Origin: Gilliamella sp. ESL0441
GTDB lineage: Bacteria; Pseudomonadota; Gammaproteobacteria; Enterobacterales; Orbaceae
Length of the DNA stretch: 64,000 bases
Direction: 5' to 3'
Assembly (NCBI RefSeq): GCF_019469185.1
Contig: NZ_CP048264.1
Coordinates: forward strand, 434,001 to 498,000
The notes beneath the pieces are model-generated. The model made no database searches. It saw only the letters and a program-made list of their open reading frames with translations, and was not told where the DNA came from. The position numbers were made by a program, and so were the translations under genes. Positions 48,132-58,612 of the stretch are shown here, piece after piece (within the stretch, counting starts at the first letter, position 1; each line of letters opens with the position of its first letter).

Positions 48132-49580
48132 ATGAAATTTATTGTTAAGCTCTTTCCTGAAATTACCATTAAAAGTGAATCTGTTCGTTTACGTTTTATA
48201 AAAATATTAACCAGTAATATTCGAAATATTTTAAAACGTCATATTGAAGAAGTCGCAGTTATTCGTCATTGGGATTTTATTGAAGTCCGTCCAAAAGTTG
48301 CCAATAGTGAAGCGCAAATTCTCGATTTATTGATCCGTATTCCAGGTATTCACCATGTTTTAGCGGTGGATGAACTCCCTTATGTGGATATTCATGACAT
48401 ATACGAAAAAGCATTAAATTATTATGCTCCTCTGATTGAAAATAAAACATTTTGTGTGCGAGTTAAGCGTCGAGGAAAACATGATTTTACCTCAATTGAT
48501 GTTGAACGTTATGTCGGTGGAGGCCTTAATCAATTTGTGGCTTCTTCCAAAGTGAAATTAACTCGCCCTGACGTCACTGTTAATTTAGAAATCGATAAAG
48601 ATAAATTGTTACTTGTTAAAGGACGTTATGATGGTATAGGTGGATTCCCTACAGGCACACAAGAAGATGTTATCTCGCTAATTTCGGGCGGTTTTGATTC
48701 AGGCGTATCGAGTTATATGCTCATTAGACGTGGCTGTCGTGTTCATTACTGCTTTTTTAATCTTGGCGGTAAAACACACGAAATTGGTGTCAAACAAATG
48801 GCACACTATTTATGGGAGCGTTTTGGTAGTTCACATAAAGTTCGTTTTATTGCTATTGATTTTGCCGACGTGGTGGGTGAGATTCTTGAAAAGGTGGATG
48901 ACGGTCAAATGGGGGTTATTCTTAAACGAATGATGATTCGAGCCGCGTCAAAAATTGCTCAGCGCTATAAGGTCGAAGCATTGGTGACTGGTGAGGCTTT
49001 AGGTCAGGTTTCAAGTCAGACATTGACCAATTTACGCTTAATCGATAATGTCAGTGATACTTTAGTGTTACGTCCACTCATTACGCATGATAAAGAAACC
49101 ATTATTAATCTTGCTCGCCAAATTGGAACAGAGGATATCGCTAAAACCATGCCAGAATTTTGTGGTGTGATTTCGAAAAGCCCAACCGTTAAGGCAGTAA
49201 AAGAAAAAATTGAAGCAGAAGAGCTCAATTTTGATTTTTCAATTTTGGATAAAGCGGTTGAAGAAGCCGAAAATATCGATATTCGTGAAATCGCTAAACA
49301 AGCTGATACAACAATTACACAAATAGAAACGGTTACAAAACTTAATAATGAGCATGTGGTGATTGATATCCGCTCACCTGATGAACAAGAAGATGAGCCG
49401 CTTGAATTAAGTGATGTAGAAGTTAAACATATTCCCTTTTATAAGTTAGCTACACAATTTGCTGATTTAGATCAATCTAAGCAATATTTACTGTATTGCG
49501 CTCGTGGTGTAATGAGTAAATTGCAGGCTTTATATCTTATGGAACAGGGTTATTTAAATGTAAAGATATTTAAAGTATAA
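48132..49580 (+). CDS. thiI: tRNA 4-thiouridine synthase / thiamine biosynthesis sulfurtransferase ThiI
   Basis: 482 residues, equal to E. coli ThiI. It makes 4-thiouridine at position 8 of tRNA and passes sulfur to ThiS for thiazole synthesis. The order is NFLD and THUMP domains (about 1-165), a PP-loop adenylation domain ([13 protein letters not shown], about 182-194) and a C-terminal rhodanese domain. The catalytic rhodanese Cys456 (LLYCARG) and the partner Cys344 (PEFCGVI) are both present, so both activities should be intact. It stands alone, divergent from secG. Confidence 0.97.
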   Translation: MKFIVKLFPEITIKSESVRLRFIKILTSNIRNILKRHIEEVAVIRHWDFIEVRPKVANSEAQILDLLIRIPGIHHVLAVDELPYVDIHDIYEKALNYYAPLIENKTFCVRVKRRGKHDFTSIDVERYVGGGLNQFVASSKVKLTRPDVTVNLEIDKDKLLLVKGRYDGIGGFPTGTQEDVISLISGGFDSGVSSYMLIRRGCRVHYCFFNLGGKTHEIGVKQMAHYLWERFGSSHKVRFIAIDFADVVGEILEKVDDGQMGVILKRMMIRAASKIAQRYKVEALVTGEALGQVSSQTLTNLRLIDNVSDTLVLRPLITHDKETIINLARQIGTEDIAKTMPEFCGVISKSPTVKAVKEKIEAEELNFDFSILDKAVEEAENIDIREIAKQADTTITQIETVTKLNNEHVVIDIRSPDEQEDEPLELSDVEVKHIPFYKLATQFADLDQSKQYLLYCARGVMSKLQALYLMEQGYLNVKIFKV

Positions 49581-49722
49581 AATTACTAAGAATTTTGTAT
49601 ATTGTTAGCACTTTTTGCATATATAATAAATATAAGGGAGAAAACAAAGCTGTATCAATAATAGGACAAATCTAAAATATAAATTATAAATATTATGAAT
49701 CAATAGGATTAAGAGGGTTGTA

Positions 49723-50442
49723 ATGAACAAATTACTTGTAGTTGATGATGATCCAGAAATAGCCTCGTTGTTGTGTGAATTATTAGAATTAGAAGGATTT
49801 GAAGTTGTAACAGCTAACAATGGAGTCCAGGCTTTAGAAAAGTTTGATAATACCATTGATCTTATTTTACTTGATATTATGATGCCTGAAATGAATGGAT
49901 TAAGTGTATTATCTCAACTTAGAAATAAATATACGGTTCCCGTCATTTTTTTAACAGCTAAAGACAATGAATTTGACAAAATTATTGGACTTGAACTGGG
50001 TGCAGATGATTATATCTTGAAACCATTCAATGACAGGGAGCTTGTTGCAAGAATCAATGCTCTTTTACGTCGAAAACGTTGGGATAATTTAGTTGGTGGC
50101 TTTGGTGAGAAGTCACTTCAATATACGATTGATAAACTTACTGTCAATCGGAAGCAACAATCTGTTTCTTTCGATGATAAGTATATTGAATTAACAGGCA
50201 CCGAATTTCAAATATTATTAAAACTTCTTGAAAATGCTGGGAAAATAATCTCACGGGATACCTTGAGTGAAACAGTGCTAGGTAAGGAATTTATTCCTCT
50301 GGCTCGTTCGATTGACGTGCATGTTTCTAATTTACGTAAGAAGCTTCCACCACGTAGTGATGGCTTACCGTGGATTAAAACATTGCGTTCTAAGGGCTAT
50401 CTATTCGTTGTAGATCAGAATGATGATCTGTTACAAAATTAG
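49723..50442 (+). CDS. cpxR: Envelope-stress response regulator CpxR
   Basis: 239 residues, OmpR/PhoB type. The receiver domain has the acidic pocket VVDDDPE and the phosphoacceptor Asp51 (LLDIMMPEMNG), then FLTAKD and KPF with the conserved Lys. The C-terminal winged helix (LTGTEFQILLKLLENAGKIISRD, SIDVHVSNLRKKL) binds DNA. In E. coli CpxR~P induces degP, dsbA and other envelope factors. cpxA follows after 29 bases. The cpxP gene that is divergent from cpxR in E. coli is not present; thiI is upstream instead. Confidence 0.95.
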   Translation: MNKLLVVDDDPEIASLLCELLELEGFEVVTANNGVQALEKFDNTIDLILLDIMMPEMNGLSVLSQLRNKYTVPVIFLTAKDNEFDKIIGLELGADDYILKPFNDRELVARINALLRRKRWDNLVGGFGEKSLQYTIDKLTVNRKQQSVSFDDKYIELTGTEFQILLKLLENAGKIISRDTLSETVLGKEFIPLARSIDVHVSNLRKKLPPRSDGLPWIKTLRSKGYLFVVDQNDDLLQN

Positions 50443-50471
50443 ATTTTTTTTTCTAAATAAGGTAAGAACAT

Positions 50472-51854
50472 ATGTGGATTTTTGATCGTTTAACTATCAG
50501 AATTTTCACTATATTCTTACTGACTATAGCATTTTTTTTGATGCTAATTATCATATTGCCGAGTCTTGATTCTCGAAATTTGACCTATTTGTCAAATCAA
50601 CAGAAACAAGTCGGCAATATTTTGGCTAGTCAGCTCGAAAAAGAGTTAACTAATGTACCTAAGAACAGTTTTCGTTGGTGGATGCGTTTTATTGTTGTCA
50701 TGGACAGCCATCAAAAATCCAGTCAATATTTGTTTATATTGACACCCAATGAACAAATTATAACCGCAGACACTAAAAACGTTGATTTAGTTAAAAATTT
50801 TAGTGAAAAATCCCACAATATTAAAGATCCTGCCAAAAAGATTTATGGTTCCCAAGAAATTATTGGCCCGTTTCTTGTTAATTATGCTAAAGAAGAATAT
50901 AAATTGTATGTTTTACAGCCTGCGTCGGATATACAATCACAATTTGTCAGCTTGATTTTTGATCATCCTTTTTTGTTATTAGCGTTAACAATGCTAATTA
51001 GCTCGCCATTTTTGCTTTGGCTATCTTGGAGTATTGCAAGACCAGCACGAGGCTTGAAACGTGCCGCCGATCAGGTTGCTAAAGGTAATTTACAAGAGTG
51101 GCCAGATCTTGAAAAAGTAGGCTCTACTGAGTATAAAGCAACGGGTGCGAGTTTTAATCATATGTTACGGGAATTGAAACGAATGCAAGAGTCTCAGCAA
51201 CGTTTATTTTCCGATATTTCTCATGAATTACGTACACCATTAACACGTTTACAGCTTGCTGCATCATTATTGCGTCGTAAGCAGGGGGAAAGTACGGAAG
51301 TCACTCGTATTAATAATGAAGCCTTAAAATTAGATGCTATGATAGGGGATCTATTGTCATTGGCTAGACATCAGTATGATAACAACGAAATTCGTGATTT
51401 ATATAGTGTTAATATACTATTTAAACAAGTGCTTGATAATGCAACATTTGAAGCTGAACAGATTGGAAAAGATTTTGTAATATTGCATCCTCCAACTAAC
51501 TATACTATTTTATGTTATCCAACAGCGTTATGTAGTGCGCTTGAAAATGTGATACGTAATGCTTTCCGTTACTCCAATCATAGAATTGAGGTTGATTTTG
51601 TCGCTCACCAAAAACACCTGACGATTACCATTGATGATGATGGATTAGGTGTTCCAGATAGTGAATTAGAACAAATCTTTAGACCATTTTATCGTACCAG
51701 TGAAGCCCGAGATCGTGAATCAGGTGGAACAGGCTTAGGTTTGGCGATTGTGTCTAATGCTATTATGCGAGATCATGGAACTGTTAAAGCAGAGAAAAGT
51801 CCCTTAGGCGGACTGAGAATTGTGATAGTATTGCCTATCCAAAATAAAAAATAG
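50472..51854 (+). CDS. cpxA: Envelope-stress sensor histidine kinase CpxA
   Basis: 460 residues (E. coli 457). Two membrane helices (about 10-30 and 163-185) enclose a periplasmic sensor of about 130 residues. The HAMP domain has the motif RPARGLKRAADQVAKGN. The dimerisation helix has phosphoacceptor His251 (SHELRTPLTRLQLA). The ATPase domain has the N box (ENVIRNAFRYS), G1 (DDDGLGVPD) and G2 (GGTGLGLAIV). In E. coli it phosphorylates or dephosphorylates CpxR in response to misfolded envelope proteins. trmL begins 12 bases downstream, so the three are likely one transcript. Confidence 0.95.
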   Translation: MWIFDRLTIRIFTIFLLTIAFFLMLIIILPSLDSRNLTYLSNQQKQVGNILASQLEKELTNVPKNSFRWWMRFIVVMDSHQKSSQYLFILTPNEQIITADTKNVDLVKNFSEKSHNIKDPAKKIYGSQEIIGPFLVNYAKEEYKLYVLQPASDIQSQFVSLIFDHPFLLLALTMLISSPFLLWLSWSIARPARGLKRAADQVAKGNLQEWPDLEKVGSTEYKATGASFNHMLRELKRMQESQQRLFSDISHELRTPLTRLQLAASLLRRKQGESTEVTRINNEALKLDAMIGDLLSLARHQYDNNEIRDLYSVNILFKQVLDNATFEAEQIGKDFVILHPPTNYTILCYPTALCSALENVIRNAFRYSNHRIEVDFVAHQKHLTITIDDDGLGVPDSELEQIFRPFYRTSEARDRESGGTGLGLAIVSNAIMRDHGTVKAEKSPLGGLRIVIVLPIQNKK

Positions 51855-51866
51855 AAGAGAATTGTT

Positions 51867-52352
51867 GTGTCTAATGCTCCATTAAATATTGTTTTATTCG
51901 AACCTGAAATTCCTGCTAATACTGGTAATATTATACGCCTTTGTGCGAATACGGGCTTTAATTTACATATTATTGAACCAATGGGATTCTTTTGGGATGA
52001 TAAAAAACTTAGACGAGCAGGGCTTGATTATCAAGAGTTTGTCGATGTTAAACGTTATAAGAATATTCATCATTTTTTAGAGACAAATCGACTTGATTTA
52101 ACCACACAAATTTATGCGTTAACCACAAAAGGGCAAAAGCCACATAGCGAAGTCAGCTATAAAAATGGCGATTTTTTAATGTTTGGCCCTGAAACACGGG
52201 GCTTACCAACAACAATACTTGATGCTATTCCACAAGACCATAAAATTCGCATTCCTATGTTAGCCAATAGCCGGAGTATGAATTTATCAAACTCAGTTGC
52301 GGTGGTGGTTTATGAATCATGGCGACAATTAAATTATATTGGCGCTAAATAG
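51867..52352 (+). CDS. trmL: tRNA (cytidine/uridine-2'-O-)-methyltransferase TrmL
   Basis: 161 residues, SPOUT class (E. coli TrmL 157). It methylates the ribose of wobble nucleotide 34 in tRNA-Leu isoacceptors. The N-terminus [24 protein letters not shown] and the C-terminal knot ([31 protein letters not shown]) are diagnostic. The start is a GTG at 51867 with AGAAGAG upstream. It lies 12 bases behind cpxA. Confidence 0.96.
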   Translation: MSNAPLNIVLFEPEIPANTGNIIRLCANTGFNLHIIEPMGFFWDDKKLRRAGLDYQEFVDVKRYKNIHHFLETNRLDLTTQIYALTTKGQKPHSEVSYKNGDFLMFGPETRGLPTTILDAIPQDHKIRIPMLANSRSMNLSNSVAVVVYESWRQLNYIGAK

Positions 52353-52560
52353 TTTATCGCCGTTATCGAAAAAAATAGTAATAACCCCAAAATAAGTTTG
52401 TAAATAATTTGGGTAAATCAATTTTTTTGTTAATGAAAAATTTACAATACGACTAACAAAAAATTACTGAATGGGTTGGTTATGTCAAAATCTAGGATGT
52501 GATTATGAAATTCGATTGTCTATAAGTATTAAGATGCATACTTTTTAGGATATTTAAGCA

Positions 52561-52590
52561 ATATAGCCAAGCATTTTTGCCTGACTATAT
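52561..52590 (-). terminator. Hairpin after efp
   Basis: On the minus strand a 13-pair stem (ATATAGTCAGGCA / TGCTTGGCTATAT, including G-U pairs) closes an AAAA loop. It lies 34 bases past the efp stop. The following T-run is poor, so it may work as a weak terminator or as an mRNA-stabilising end. Confidence 0.55.
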
Positions 52591-52623
52591 CGGTTAAAAT
52601 AGTTAATGTTAAATTAACTTATT

Positions 52624-53190
52624 TTATTTAACACGTGAAACGTATTCGCCTGAACGTGTATCAACTTTAAGAACTTCACCAATTTGTACAAACAGTGGTA
52701 CACGGACAACAGCACCAGTTGATAATGTTGCTGGTTTACCGCCTGTTCCTGCTGTATCACCTTTTAAACCTGGATCAGTTTCGATAACTTCAAGTTCAAC
52801 AAAGTTAGGTGGGGTTACGGCGATAGGTTGACCGTTCCATAACGTTAAAATACATTCAGCTTGATCGACTAACCATTTGGCATTGTCGCCAACCGCTTTG
52901 GCATCAGCAGATAATTGTTCAAATGTATCGTTATTCATGAAGTGCCAAAATTCACCATCGGTATATAAATAGGTTAAGTTCATATCGACAACATCGGCTG
53001 CTTCAACAGATTCACCCGATTTGAACGTTTTATCAACTGTTTTACCAGAAAGTAATTTTTTAATTTTTACACGGTTAATTGCTTGCCCTTTTCCGGGTTT
53101 ATAAAATTCGTTTTCAACAATTACGCACGGCTCACCATCTTGCATTATTTTAAGACCGGCTTTAAACTCATTAGTACTATAAGATGCCAT
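52624..53190 (-). CDS. efp: Translation elongation factor P
   Basis: 188 residues from the ATG at 53190 ([16 protein letters not shown]), which follows TTGGAGC; the frame extends six codons upstream but without homology. EF-P relieves ribosomes stalled at polyproline. Three beta-barrel domains are recognisable, and Lys34 sits at the tip loop PGKGQA, the site of beta-lysylation by EpmA after EpmB. The divergent neighbour is epmB itself, so substrate and modifying enzyme share one 32-base intergenic region. EpmA is not in the window. Confidence 0.97.
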   Translation of the reverse strand: MASYSTNEFKAGLKIMQDGEPCVIVENEFYKPGKGQAINRVKIKKLLSGKTVDKTFKSGESVEAADVVDMNLTYLYTDGEFWHFMNNDTFEQLSADAKAVGDNAKWLVDQAECILTLWNGQPIAVTPPNFVELEVIETDPGLKGDTAGTGGKPATLSTGAVVRVPLFVQIGEVLKVDTRSGEYVSRVK

Positions 53191-53222
53191 AAAAGCTCCA
53201 ACTATCATTCTGAATTACAAAA

Positions 53223-54248
53223 ATGAGCCATATTATACAGCAAAAAGTTGAACTACCAAATAAAGATGACTGGATTTTTGATCTTGCTAATGTTGTGACC
53301 GATATCAAACAACTTTATTGTTATTTAGATTTGGATCCAGATACGATTTCTCTATCAATGAAACAAGCGAAAAAACAGTTTCCGCTTCGAGTTCCTATGG
53401 CTTTTATTCATCGAATGAAGAAGGGTGATTATCATGATCCGTTGCTAATGCAAGTACTTTGTAATGATAATGAAATGATCAATGTCGATGGATTTAGCGC
53501 AGATCCGTTGCAGGAACAAGATAACACTATTCCTGGATTATTGCATAAATATTACAATCGAGCCTTATTAATGACTAAAACGGCATGTGCGATTAATTGT
53601 CGTTACTGTTTTAGACGACATTTTCCTTATCATGAAAATCAGGGTAATAAGAAAAATCTTACTGTTGCATTAGATTATATTGCGAATCATCCAGAGCTTG
53701 ATGAAATCATATTATCTGGCGGTGATCCGTTAATGGCTAAAGACCATGAATTGGATTATCTAGTTCATGAATTAGAAAAAATTAAGCATGTTAAACGGCT
53801 ACGCATTCATACCCGTTTAGCGGTAGTGATTCCTTCTCGTATTACCGCTAAACTTTGTCAACTTTTTGCCAAAAGTCGTTTACAAATTGTTGTTGTCACG
53901 CATATCAATCATCCTAACGAAATTGATGACGATGTGTCACATGCCGTTAACCAATTAAAACAACATAATGTGACGGTTCTTAATCAAAGTGTATTATTAA
54001 AAAATATTAATGATAATGTGAATACCTTAGCTCAATTGAGTAATAAACTGTTTGATAATGGTATTTTACCTTATTATATTCATTTGTTAGATAAAGTTCA
54101 GGGTGCGGCTCATTTTTTAGTGGAAGACAAACAAGCTAAACAATTAATGAAGCAGCTAGCTGAACAGATATCGGGTTATTTAGTCCCTAAATTAGCCCGT
54201 GAAGTAGGCGGTGAAAAAAGCAAGCGTGTGCTTACATTTAATGATTAA
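53223..54248 (+). CDS. epmB: EF-P (R)-beta-lysine modification protein EpmB (lysine 2,3-aminomutase type)
   Basis: 341 residues (E. coli 342). It is a radical SAM, PLP-dependent aminomutase that turns L-alpha-lysine into (R)-beta-lysine for EF-P modification. The cluster-binding motif is Cys122, Cys126, Cys129 (CAINCRYC), followed by SGGDPLMAKD. The C-terminal PLP-lysine region (LVPKLAREVGGEKSKRV) is intact. Divergent from efp. Confidence 0.96.
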   Translation: MSHIIQQKVELPNKDDWIFDLANVVTDIKQLYCYLDLDPDTISLSMKQAKKQFPLRVPMAFIHRMKKGDYHDPLLMQVLCNDNEMINVDGFSADPLQEQDNTIPGLLHKYYNRALLMTKTACAINCRYCFRRHFPYHENQGNKKNLTVALDYIANHPELDEIILSGGDPLMAKDHELDYLVHELEKIKHVKRLRIHTRLAVVIPSRITAKLCQLFAKSRLQIVVVTHINHPNEIDDDVSHAVNQLKQHNVTVLNQSVLLKNINDNVNTLAQLSNKLFDNGILPYYIHLLDKVQGAAHFLVEDKQAKQLMKQLAEQISGYLVPKLAREVGGEKSKRVLTFND

Positions 54249-54341
54249 TTTTATGAATATGAAAAGTTCATTGTATATATTATGGTTATAAAGGTAGCGC
54301 AATTTGCGGGGATTTTATCTCATTTATCTATTAAAATTCCA

Positions 54342-54370
54342 TTGACGAAAAATAAAATAGCCTCTATAAT
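54342..54370 (+). promoter_or_regulatory. Sigma-70 promoter of rpmH
   Basis: TTGACG at 54342-54347 and a perfect TATAAT at 54365-54370, separated by 17 bases. It lies 77 bases before the rpmH ATG. A strong promoter is expected for ribosomal protein L34. Confidence 0.85.
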
Positions 54371-54440
54371 TCCGACCTCTTTAATTAATGCTGTGGAGTT
54401 TATACTCTACAACTTGTTGATAAATTAGATTTGGATATAA

Positions 54441-54587
<147 letters not shown>

Positions 54588-54598
54588 TTTAAAGTTGG

Positions 54599-54955
54599 GT
54601 GACTAAACTCACTTTTCCTCGGGAGTTGCGCTTGTTAACTCCCTTTGATTTCAATTATGTTTTTCAGGAATCCATAAGAGCTGGATCGCCTTTTCTTACG
54701 CTAATTTCTCGAAAAAATAAATTATCACATCCACGTCTTGGGTTTGCTATAGCCAAAAAACAGGTAAAGCGAGCTCATGAACGCAATCGCATCAAAAGAC
54801 TTGCTAAAGAGTACTTCCGTCATCACCAACATCAATTGCCGAATATTGATTTTATTTTAATGGCAAAGCAACCTGTTGTAGAATTAGATAATCAACAACT
54901 TTTAGCAACATTAGATAAACTATGCCAAAAAATTGTAGGCAAACATCAGGTTTGA
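54599..54955 (+). CDS. rnpA: Ribonuclease P protein component
   Basis: 118 residues starting at a GTG (54599), as in E. coli. It binds the catalytic M1 RNA and helps cleave 5' leaders from pre-tRNA. The RNR motif region ([18 protein letters not shown], about 59-76) and the N-terminal [17 protein letters not shown] are typical. It lies in the conserved rpmH-rnpA-yidD-yidC cluster. Confidence 0.97.
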   Translation: MTKLTFPRELRLLTPFDFNYVFQESIRAGSPFLTLISRKNKLSHPRLGFAIAKKQVKRAHERNRIKRLAKEYFRHHQHQLPNIDFILMAKQPVVELDNQQLLATLDKLCQKIVGKHQV

Positions 54956-54987
54956 ACAAAATTTTATTGATTATAAAACAGCATGTA

Positions 54988-55245
54988 ATGGCTTGTAAAT
55001 TATTGATAATAAATGTTTTTGTCTTAATGATTCGCGTTTATCAAAAAGTTATTAGTCCTTTATTTGGTCCAAAATGTCGCTTTACCCCAACGTGTTCTCA
55101 GTATGCAATAATTGCGCTAAGACGCTTTGGATTAATAAAAGGTGGTTGGCTAACAGTGAAACGTGTATTAAAATGTCACCCTTTACATGAGGGAGGAGAA
55201 GATCTTGTTCCTCCTAATATTAAAAACAATAGAGAAAAACACTAA
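54988..55245 (+). CDS. yidD: Membrane protein insertion efficiency factor YidD
   Basis: 85 residues from the ATG at 54988 ([20 protein letters not shown]), exactly the length of E. coli YidD. The frame is open back to 54922, overlapping rnpA, but the extra 22 residues have no counterpart in E. coli. Neither start has a strong ribosome binding site, so the longer form is not excluded. The signature [19 protein letters not shown] and [16 protein letters not shown] are intact. It is a small membrane-associated helper of YidC. The stop overlaps the yidC ATG by one base. Confidence 0.93.
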   Translation: MACKLLIINVFVLMIRVYQKVISPLFGPKCRFTPTCSQYAIIALRRFGLIKGGWLTVKRVLKCHPLHEGGEDLVPPNIKNNREKH

Positions 55246-56873
55246 TGGGATCTCAACGTAATATCTTAGTCATTGCTTTACTTTTTGTATCGTTTTTTAT
55301 CTGGAAGGCTTGGGAAGAGGATCATGCTCCTAAACCGCCTATCGCTAATCAAATGGCACAACAAGTAAGTGGTGATGATTCTAATAATAGCTCAATGCTT
55401 GGTAAGAGCATTACTATCAAATCTGATGTTCTTTCACTGACTATTAACACTTATGGTGGTGATGTTCAAGCAGCTCAATTATTAAAATATGAGCAGACAC
55501 TCCATTCAAATACCCCTTTCCAATTGTTAAACTCTCGCCCTGATTTTGTCTATATTGCTGAAAGTGGTTTAACGGGTAAAGATGGCCCTGATAATGTGAT
55601 GCAAAATGGTAAACGCCCTGTTTATCAAACTGCACAGACAGAATATACGTTAGCCGATGGGCAAGATGAATTACGAGTACCATTCAGTTATCAGACTAAT
55701 GGTGTAAAATATACCAAATATTATGTATTGCACCGTGGTAGTTATGCAATTGATGTTGAGTATAAGATTGATAACCAAAGTACAATGCCTGTTGAAATAG
55801 CGATGTATGGGCAATTGAAACAGACTATCGAGTTACCACATGATGCCGTGACGGAAGGCGGTGGTGGATTAGGGCTAAGTGCTTTCCGTGGTACAGCTTA
55901 TTCTAGTGCTGATACAAATTATAGCAAATACAGTTTCGATGATATCAAAGACAAAGCGTTAAAAGTTGAAACAAAAACAGGTTGGATTGCAATGTTGCAA
56001 CACTACTTTGCATCAGCTTGGATTCCAACACAGGATCAAAATAATTTATTTTATTCCCGTGCTACAGCGAATAATTCACAAGCAACCATTGGTTTTAAAG
56101 GTGAATCAACGACAGTGCAGGCAAAAAGTACCCAAACAATTAATGCAAAATTGTGGTTAGGGCCTGAAATTCAAAGCGAATTAAAACAGACTGCAAAACA
56201 TCTTGATTTGATTGTGGATTATGGTTGGCTGTGGTTTTTATCGCAACCATTGTTTTATCTCTTAAAATTTATTCAAAGTTTTGTTAGCAACTGGGGTATT
56301 GCAATTATTGCCATTACCTTTATTGTTCGTGGTATTTTATTCCCATTAACACGCGCGCAATATCGTTCAATGGCTAAAATGAAATTGTTGCAACCTCGTT
56401 TACAAGCGTTAAAAGAGCGTTATGGTGATGATAGACAAAAAATGAGCATTGAAACCATGGCACTTTATAAGCAAGAAAAAGTAAACCCATTAGGGGGTTG
56501 CTTACCGCTATTGATTCAAATGCCAATTTTCTTGTCTCTATTCTATATGTTAGGGAATACTGTTGAATTACGTCATGCACCATTTATATTATGGATTCAT
56601 GACTTGTCAGCACAAGACCCATATTATATTTTACCGTTATTAATGGGTGGAACCATGTTCTTAATTCAGAAGATGTCACCAACACCTGTCACAGACCCAT
56701 TACAACAAAAATTGATGACCTATATGCCATTAATCTTTACGGTATTCTTCTTATGGTTCCCATCTGGCTTAGTTTTATACTATATTGTCAGTAATTTATT
56801 TACGATTGCGCAGCAACGTGTTATCTATTGGGAATTAGAGAAAAAAGGTCTTCACGAAAAGAAAAAGAAATAA
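55245..56873 (+). CDS. yidC: Membrane protein insertase YidC
   Basis: 542 residues (E. coli 548). The N-terminal anchor ([19 protein letters not shown]) precedes the large periplasmic beta-domain (about 50-330). The conserved C-terminal core follows, with five helices: [20 protein letters not shown] carries the functional Arg, then the [10 protein letters not shown] helical hairpin, then the [20 protein letters not shown] segment. The basic tail ([13 protein letters not shown]) may contact ribosomes. It inserts and folds inner-membrane proteins with or without SecYEG. The next gene is nudC; the usual mnmE is not here. Confidence 0.98.
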   Translation: MGSQRNILVIALLFVSFFIWKAWEEDHAPKPPIANQMAQQVSGDDSNNSSMLGKSITIKSDVLSLTINTYGGDVQAAQLLKYEQTLHSNTPFQLLNSRPDFVYIAESGLTGKDGPDNVMQNGKRPVYQTAQTEYTLADGQDELRVPFSYQTNGVKYTKYYVLHRGSYAIDVEYKIDNQSTMPVEIAMYGQLKQTIELPHDAVTEGGGGLGLSAFRGTAYSSADTNYSKYSFDDIKDKALKVETKTGWIAMLQHYFASAWIPTQDQNNLFYSRATANNSQATIGFKGESTTVQAKSTQTINAKLWLGPEIQSELKQTAKHLDLIVDYGWLWFLSQPLFYLLKFIQSFVSNWGIAIIAITFIVRGILFPLTRAQYRSMAKMKLLQPRLQALKERYGDDRQKMSIETMALYKQEKVNPLGGCLPLLIQMPIFLSLFYMLGNTVELRHAPFILWIHDLSAQDPYYILPLLMGGTMFLIQKMSPTPVTDPLQQKLMTYMPLIFTVFFLWFPSGLVLYYIVSNLFTIAQQRVIYWELEKKGLHEKKKK

Positions 56874-56883
56874 TCAGAAATAG

Positions 56884-56907
56884 AAAGGAGGAGTAAAATC
56901 CTCCTTT
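56884..56907 (+). terminator. Terminator of the rpmH-rnpA-yidD-yidC operon
   Basis: Stem AAAGGAGGA / TCCTCCTTT with loop GTAAAA and a following T-run. It starts 11 bases after the yidC stop. Confidence 0.93.
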
Positions 56908-56935
56908 TTTCTATCTGTTTGGGTATTAATTTATT

Positions 56936-57742
56936 ATGAATATAGAGCAACAATTACATTTAACAGGAAATGAAAAGGGATATTGGTTTGTTAGTCAAAA
57001 TGGGCGTCTATGGTTACCGAATGGTAAAGTGCCATTCGGACAAGCGAACGAACTAGGTTTTAGTCATGAGATTGCTCAACCAATCGGTGAATGGAATGGA
57101 CAAACGGCTTGGCTAATTTGCAAAGAAATGAACTCATCAATGAGTTCTATTAAATGCCTTCTGAATAGAGATGATCCGTCATTATTTTATATGGCTGGAC
57201 GGGCAGTACAATTATCCGAGTTCTATCGTTCACATAAATATTGTGGCTATTGTGGACATAATATGCATATCAGTCATAAAGAATGGTGTTGTTTGTGTGA
57301 CAACTGTAATGAACGTTATTATCCTCAAATATCTCCTTCTATTATTGTTGCAATTCGGAATAAAAACAAAATTTTATTGGCTAAACATGCACGTCACAAT
57401 AAGGATAATTTATTCACTGTGCTAGCTGGATTTACTGAAATTGGCGAGACAATGGAAAATGCTGTTGAGCGTGAAGTGTTTGAAGAGTCAAAGATCAAAA
57501 TCAAAAATATTCGCTATGTAGGATCACAACCTTGGCCGTTCCCTAACTCACTCATGATGGCTTATTTAGCTGATTATGATAGCGGAGATATCCAGATCGA
57601 TAAGAACGAATTGGTCGAGGCAGCTTGGTATCATTACAGCCAACTACCTAAAATTCCTGAATATGGGACTATAGCTAGGCGATTAATAGAAGATACGATT
57701 GTTCTTTGTCGAGAATATGATGAGCTTGGTAAGAACGAATAA
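56936..57742 (+). CDS. nudC: NAD(+)/NADH diphosphatase NudC
   Basis: 268 residues (E. coli 257). It hydrolyses NADH to NMNH and AMP and removes NAD caps from RNA. A four-cysteine zinc ribbon (CGYCGHNM ... CLCDNC, about 98-119) precedes the Nudix box (GFTEIGETMENAVEREVFEES, fitting GX5EX7REUXEE). The SQPWPFPNSLM motif that identifies the NudC subgroup follows. It is a single gene between the yidC terminator and a convergent zinc-ribbon gene. Confidence 0.96.
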   Translation: MNIEQQLHLTGNEKGYWFVSQNGRLWLPNGKVPFGQANELGFSHEIAQPIGEWNGQTAWLICKEMNSSMSSIKCLLNRDDPSLFYMAGRAVQLSEFYRSHKYCGYCGHNMHISHKEWCCLCDNCNERYYPQISPSIIVAIRNKNKILLAKHARHNKDNLFTVLAGFTEIGETMENAVEREVFEESKIKIKNIRYVGSQPWPFPNSLMMAYLADYDSGDIQIDKNELVEAAWYHYSQLPKIPEYGTIARRLIEDTIVLCREYDELGKNE

Positions 57743-57841
57743 AATTCAGCATGACAATAAATAGGCTAATAGTCGCCTATTTATTAAAAAGAATTTGAGA
57801 ATTTAATGGCTTTATCTTTAATATTTAAGCTACGCCTAGTA

Positions 57842-58612
57842 TTAGTGACGGCTACACCAAATTGCTAATGCATTACAATCCCAGTTTTTCATCATGTCAC
57901 ACCATGCAGAACGCCAACGTCTAACCGTATTACTGCTAAAATTCATCTTTTTTTCAATTTGAAGGTTATTTTCACCAGAAACAAGTAAATCAATAAATTC
58001 TAACCAGAGATCTGATCTAGGAAGTTTATTTAATTGAGTATCGCTTAAAATATTAAAGCTGTGTCGGCAACGTTTACATCGATAACATGTGCGTGTTCCG
58101 ATTTTAGTTGTATCTGTTGAACCACAATGTATACAAATAGGTTTTTGTTCATTAAGAAGTTCAATGATTTTAGTGTTCATCATTTTATGTTGTTCTGCCA
58201 ATGTTGTTGGAATTTTGGCTTGTTTATTGTCCGTATACCATTGGTATAAAGAATTATAATTTGTTTCTAAATAAGAAACGATGGCATGATCTCGTCGTAT
58301 TACTTTCTCAAGAGAGCAATTTAGTTTGTTGGCAATATATTGATAACTTTTATTTTCAATACGATAAGCAAATATCATTTCTAGCCAGTTAAATGGTGTT
58401 AACCGATTGAAAGGAGTATTAGTCGCAGCAGTACAATATTTATTACATGTCTTACAACGGTAGGTAACAGTTGGGGTTGAACGAATTGTATAAAAATCAT
58501 TGTTTTCACAAAATGGACAAATTTCAATGTTTTGTTGAGTAATTTTTTCTAAACTTTTAAGAAAATTATCTAATTCATTATGCAATTCGTTGGGTACTAG
58601 TTCATAAATCAT
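57842..58612 (-). CDS. Double zinc-ribbon / helix-turn-helix protein, transposase-like (possibly DUF746)
   Basis: 256 residues made of two related halves. Each begins with a four-cysteine ribbon (CPFC ... CKTC near 32-57; CIHC ... CKRC near 160-182). Each continues with an aromatic segment (TPFNRLTPFNWLEMIFAYRI; DTQLNKLPRSDLWLEFIDLL) and a helix-turn-helix (YQYIANKLNCSLEKVIRRD; NLQIEKKMNFSSNTVRRWR). This is the DNA-binding front of IS1/IS1595-like transposases without any catalytic DDE domain. It resembles what I recall as DUF746 proteins. No terminal inverted repeats are seen around it, so it is probably a domesticated DNA-binding protein. The function is unknown. Confidence 0.6.
   Translation of the reverse strand: MIYELVPNELHNELDNFLKSLEKITQQNIEICPFCENNDFYTIRSTPTVTYRCKTCNKYCTAATNTPFNRLTPFNWLEMIFAYRIENKSYQYIANKLNCSLEKVIRRDHAIVSYLETNYNSLYQWYTDNKQAKIPTTLAEQHKMMNTKIIELLNEQKPICIHCGSTDTTKIGTRTCYRCKRCRHSFNILSDTQLNKLPRSDLWLEFIDLLVSGENNLQIEKKMNFSSNTVRRWRSAWCDMMKNWDCNALAIWCSRH

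Noticed and set aside
57842..58612. Complete insertion sequence
   Set aside because: No catalytic domain, no terminal inverted repeats and no target duplication could be seen.
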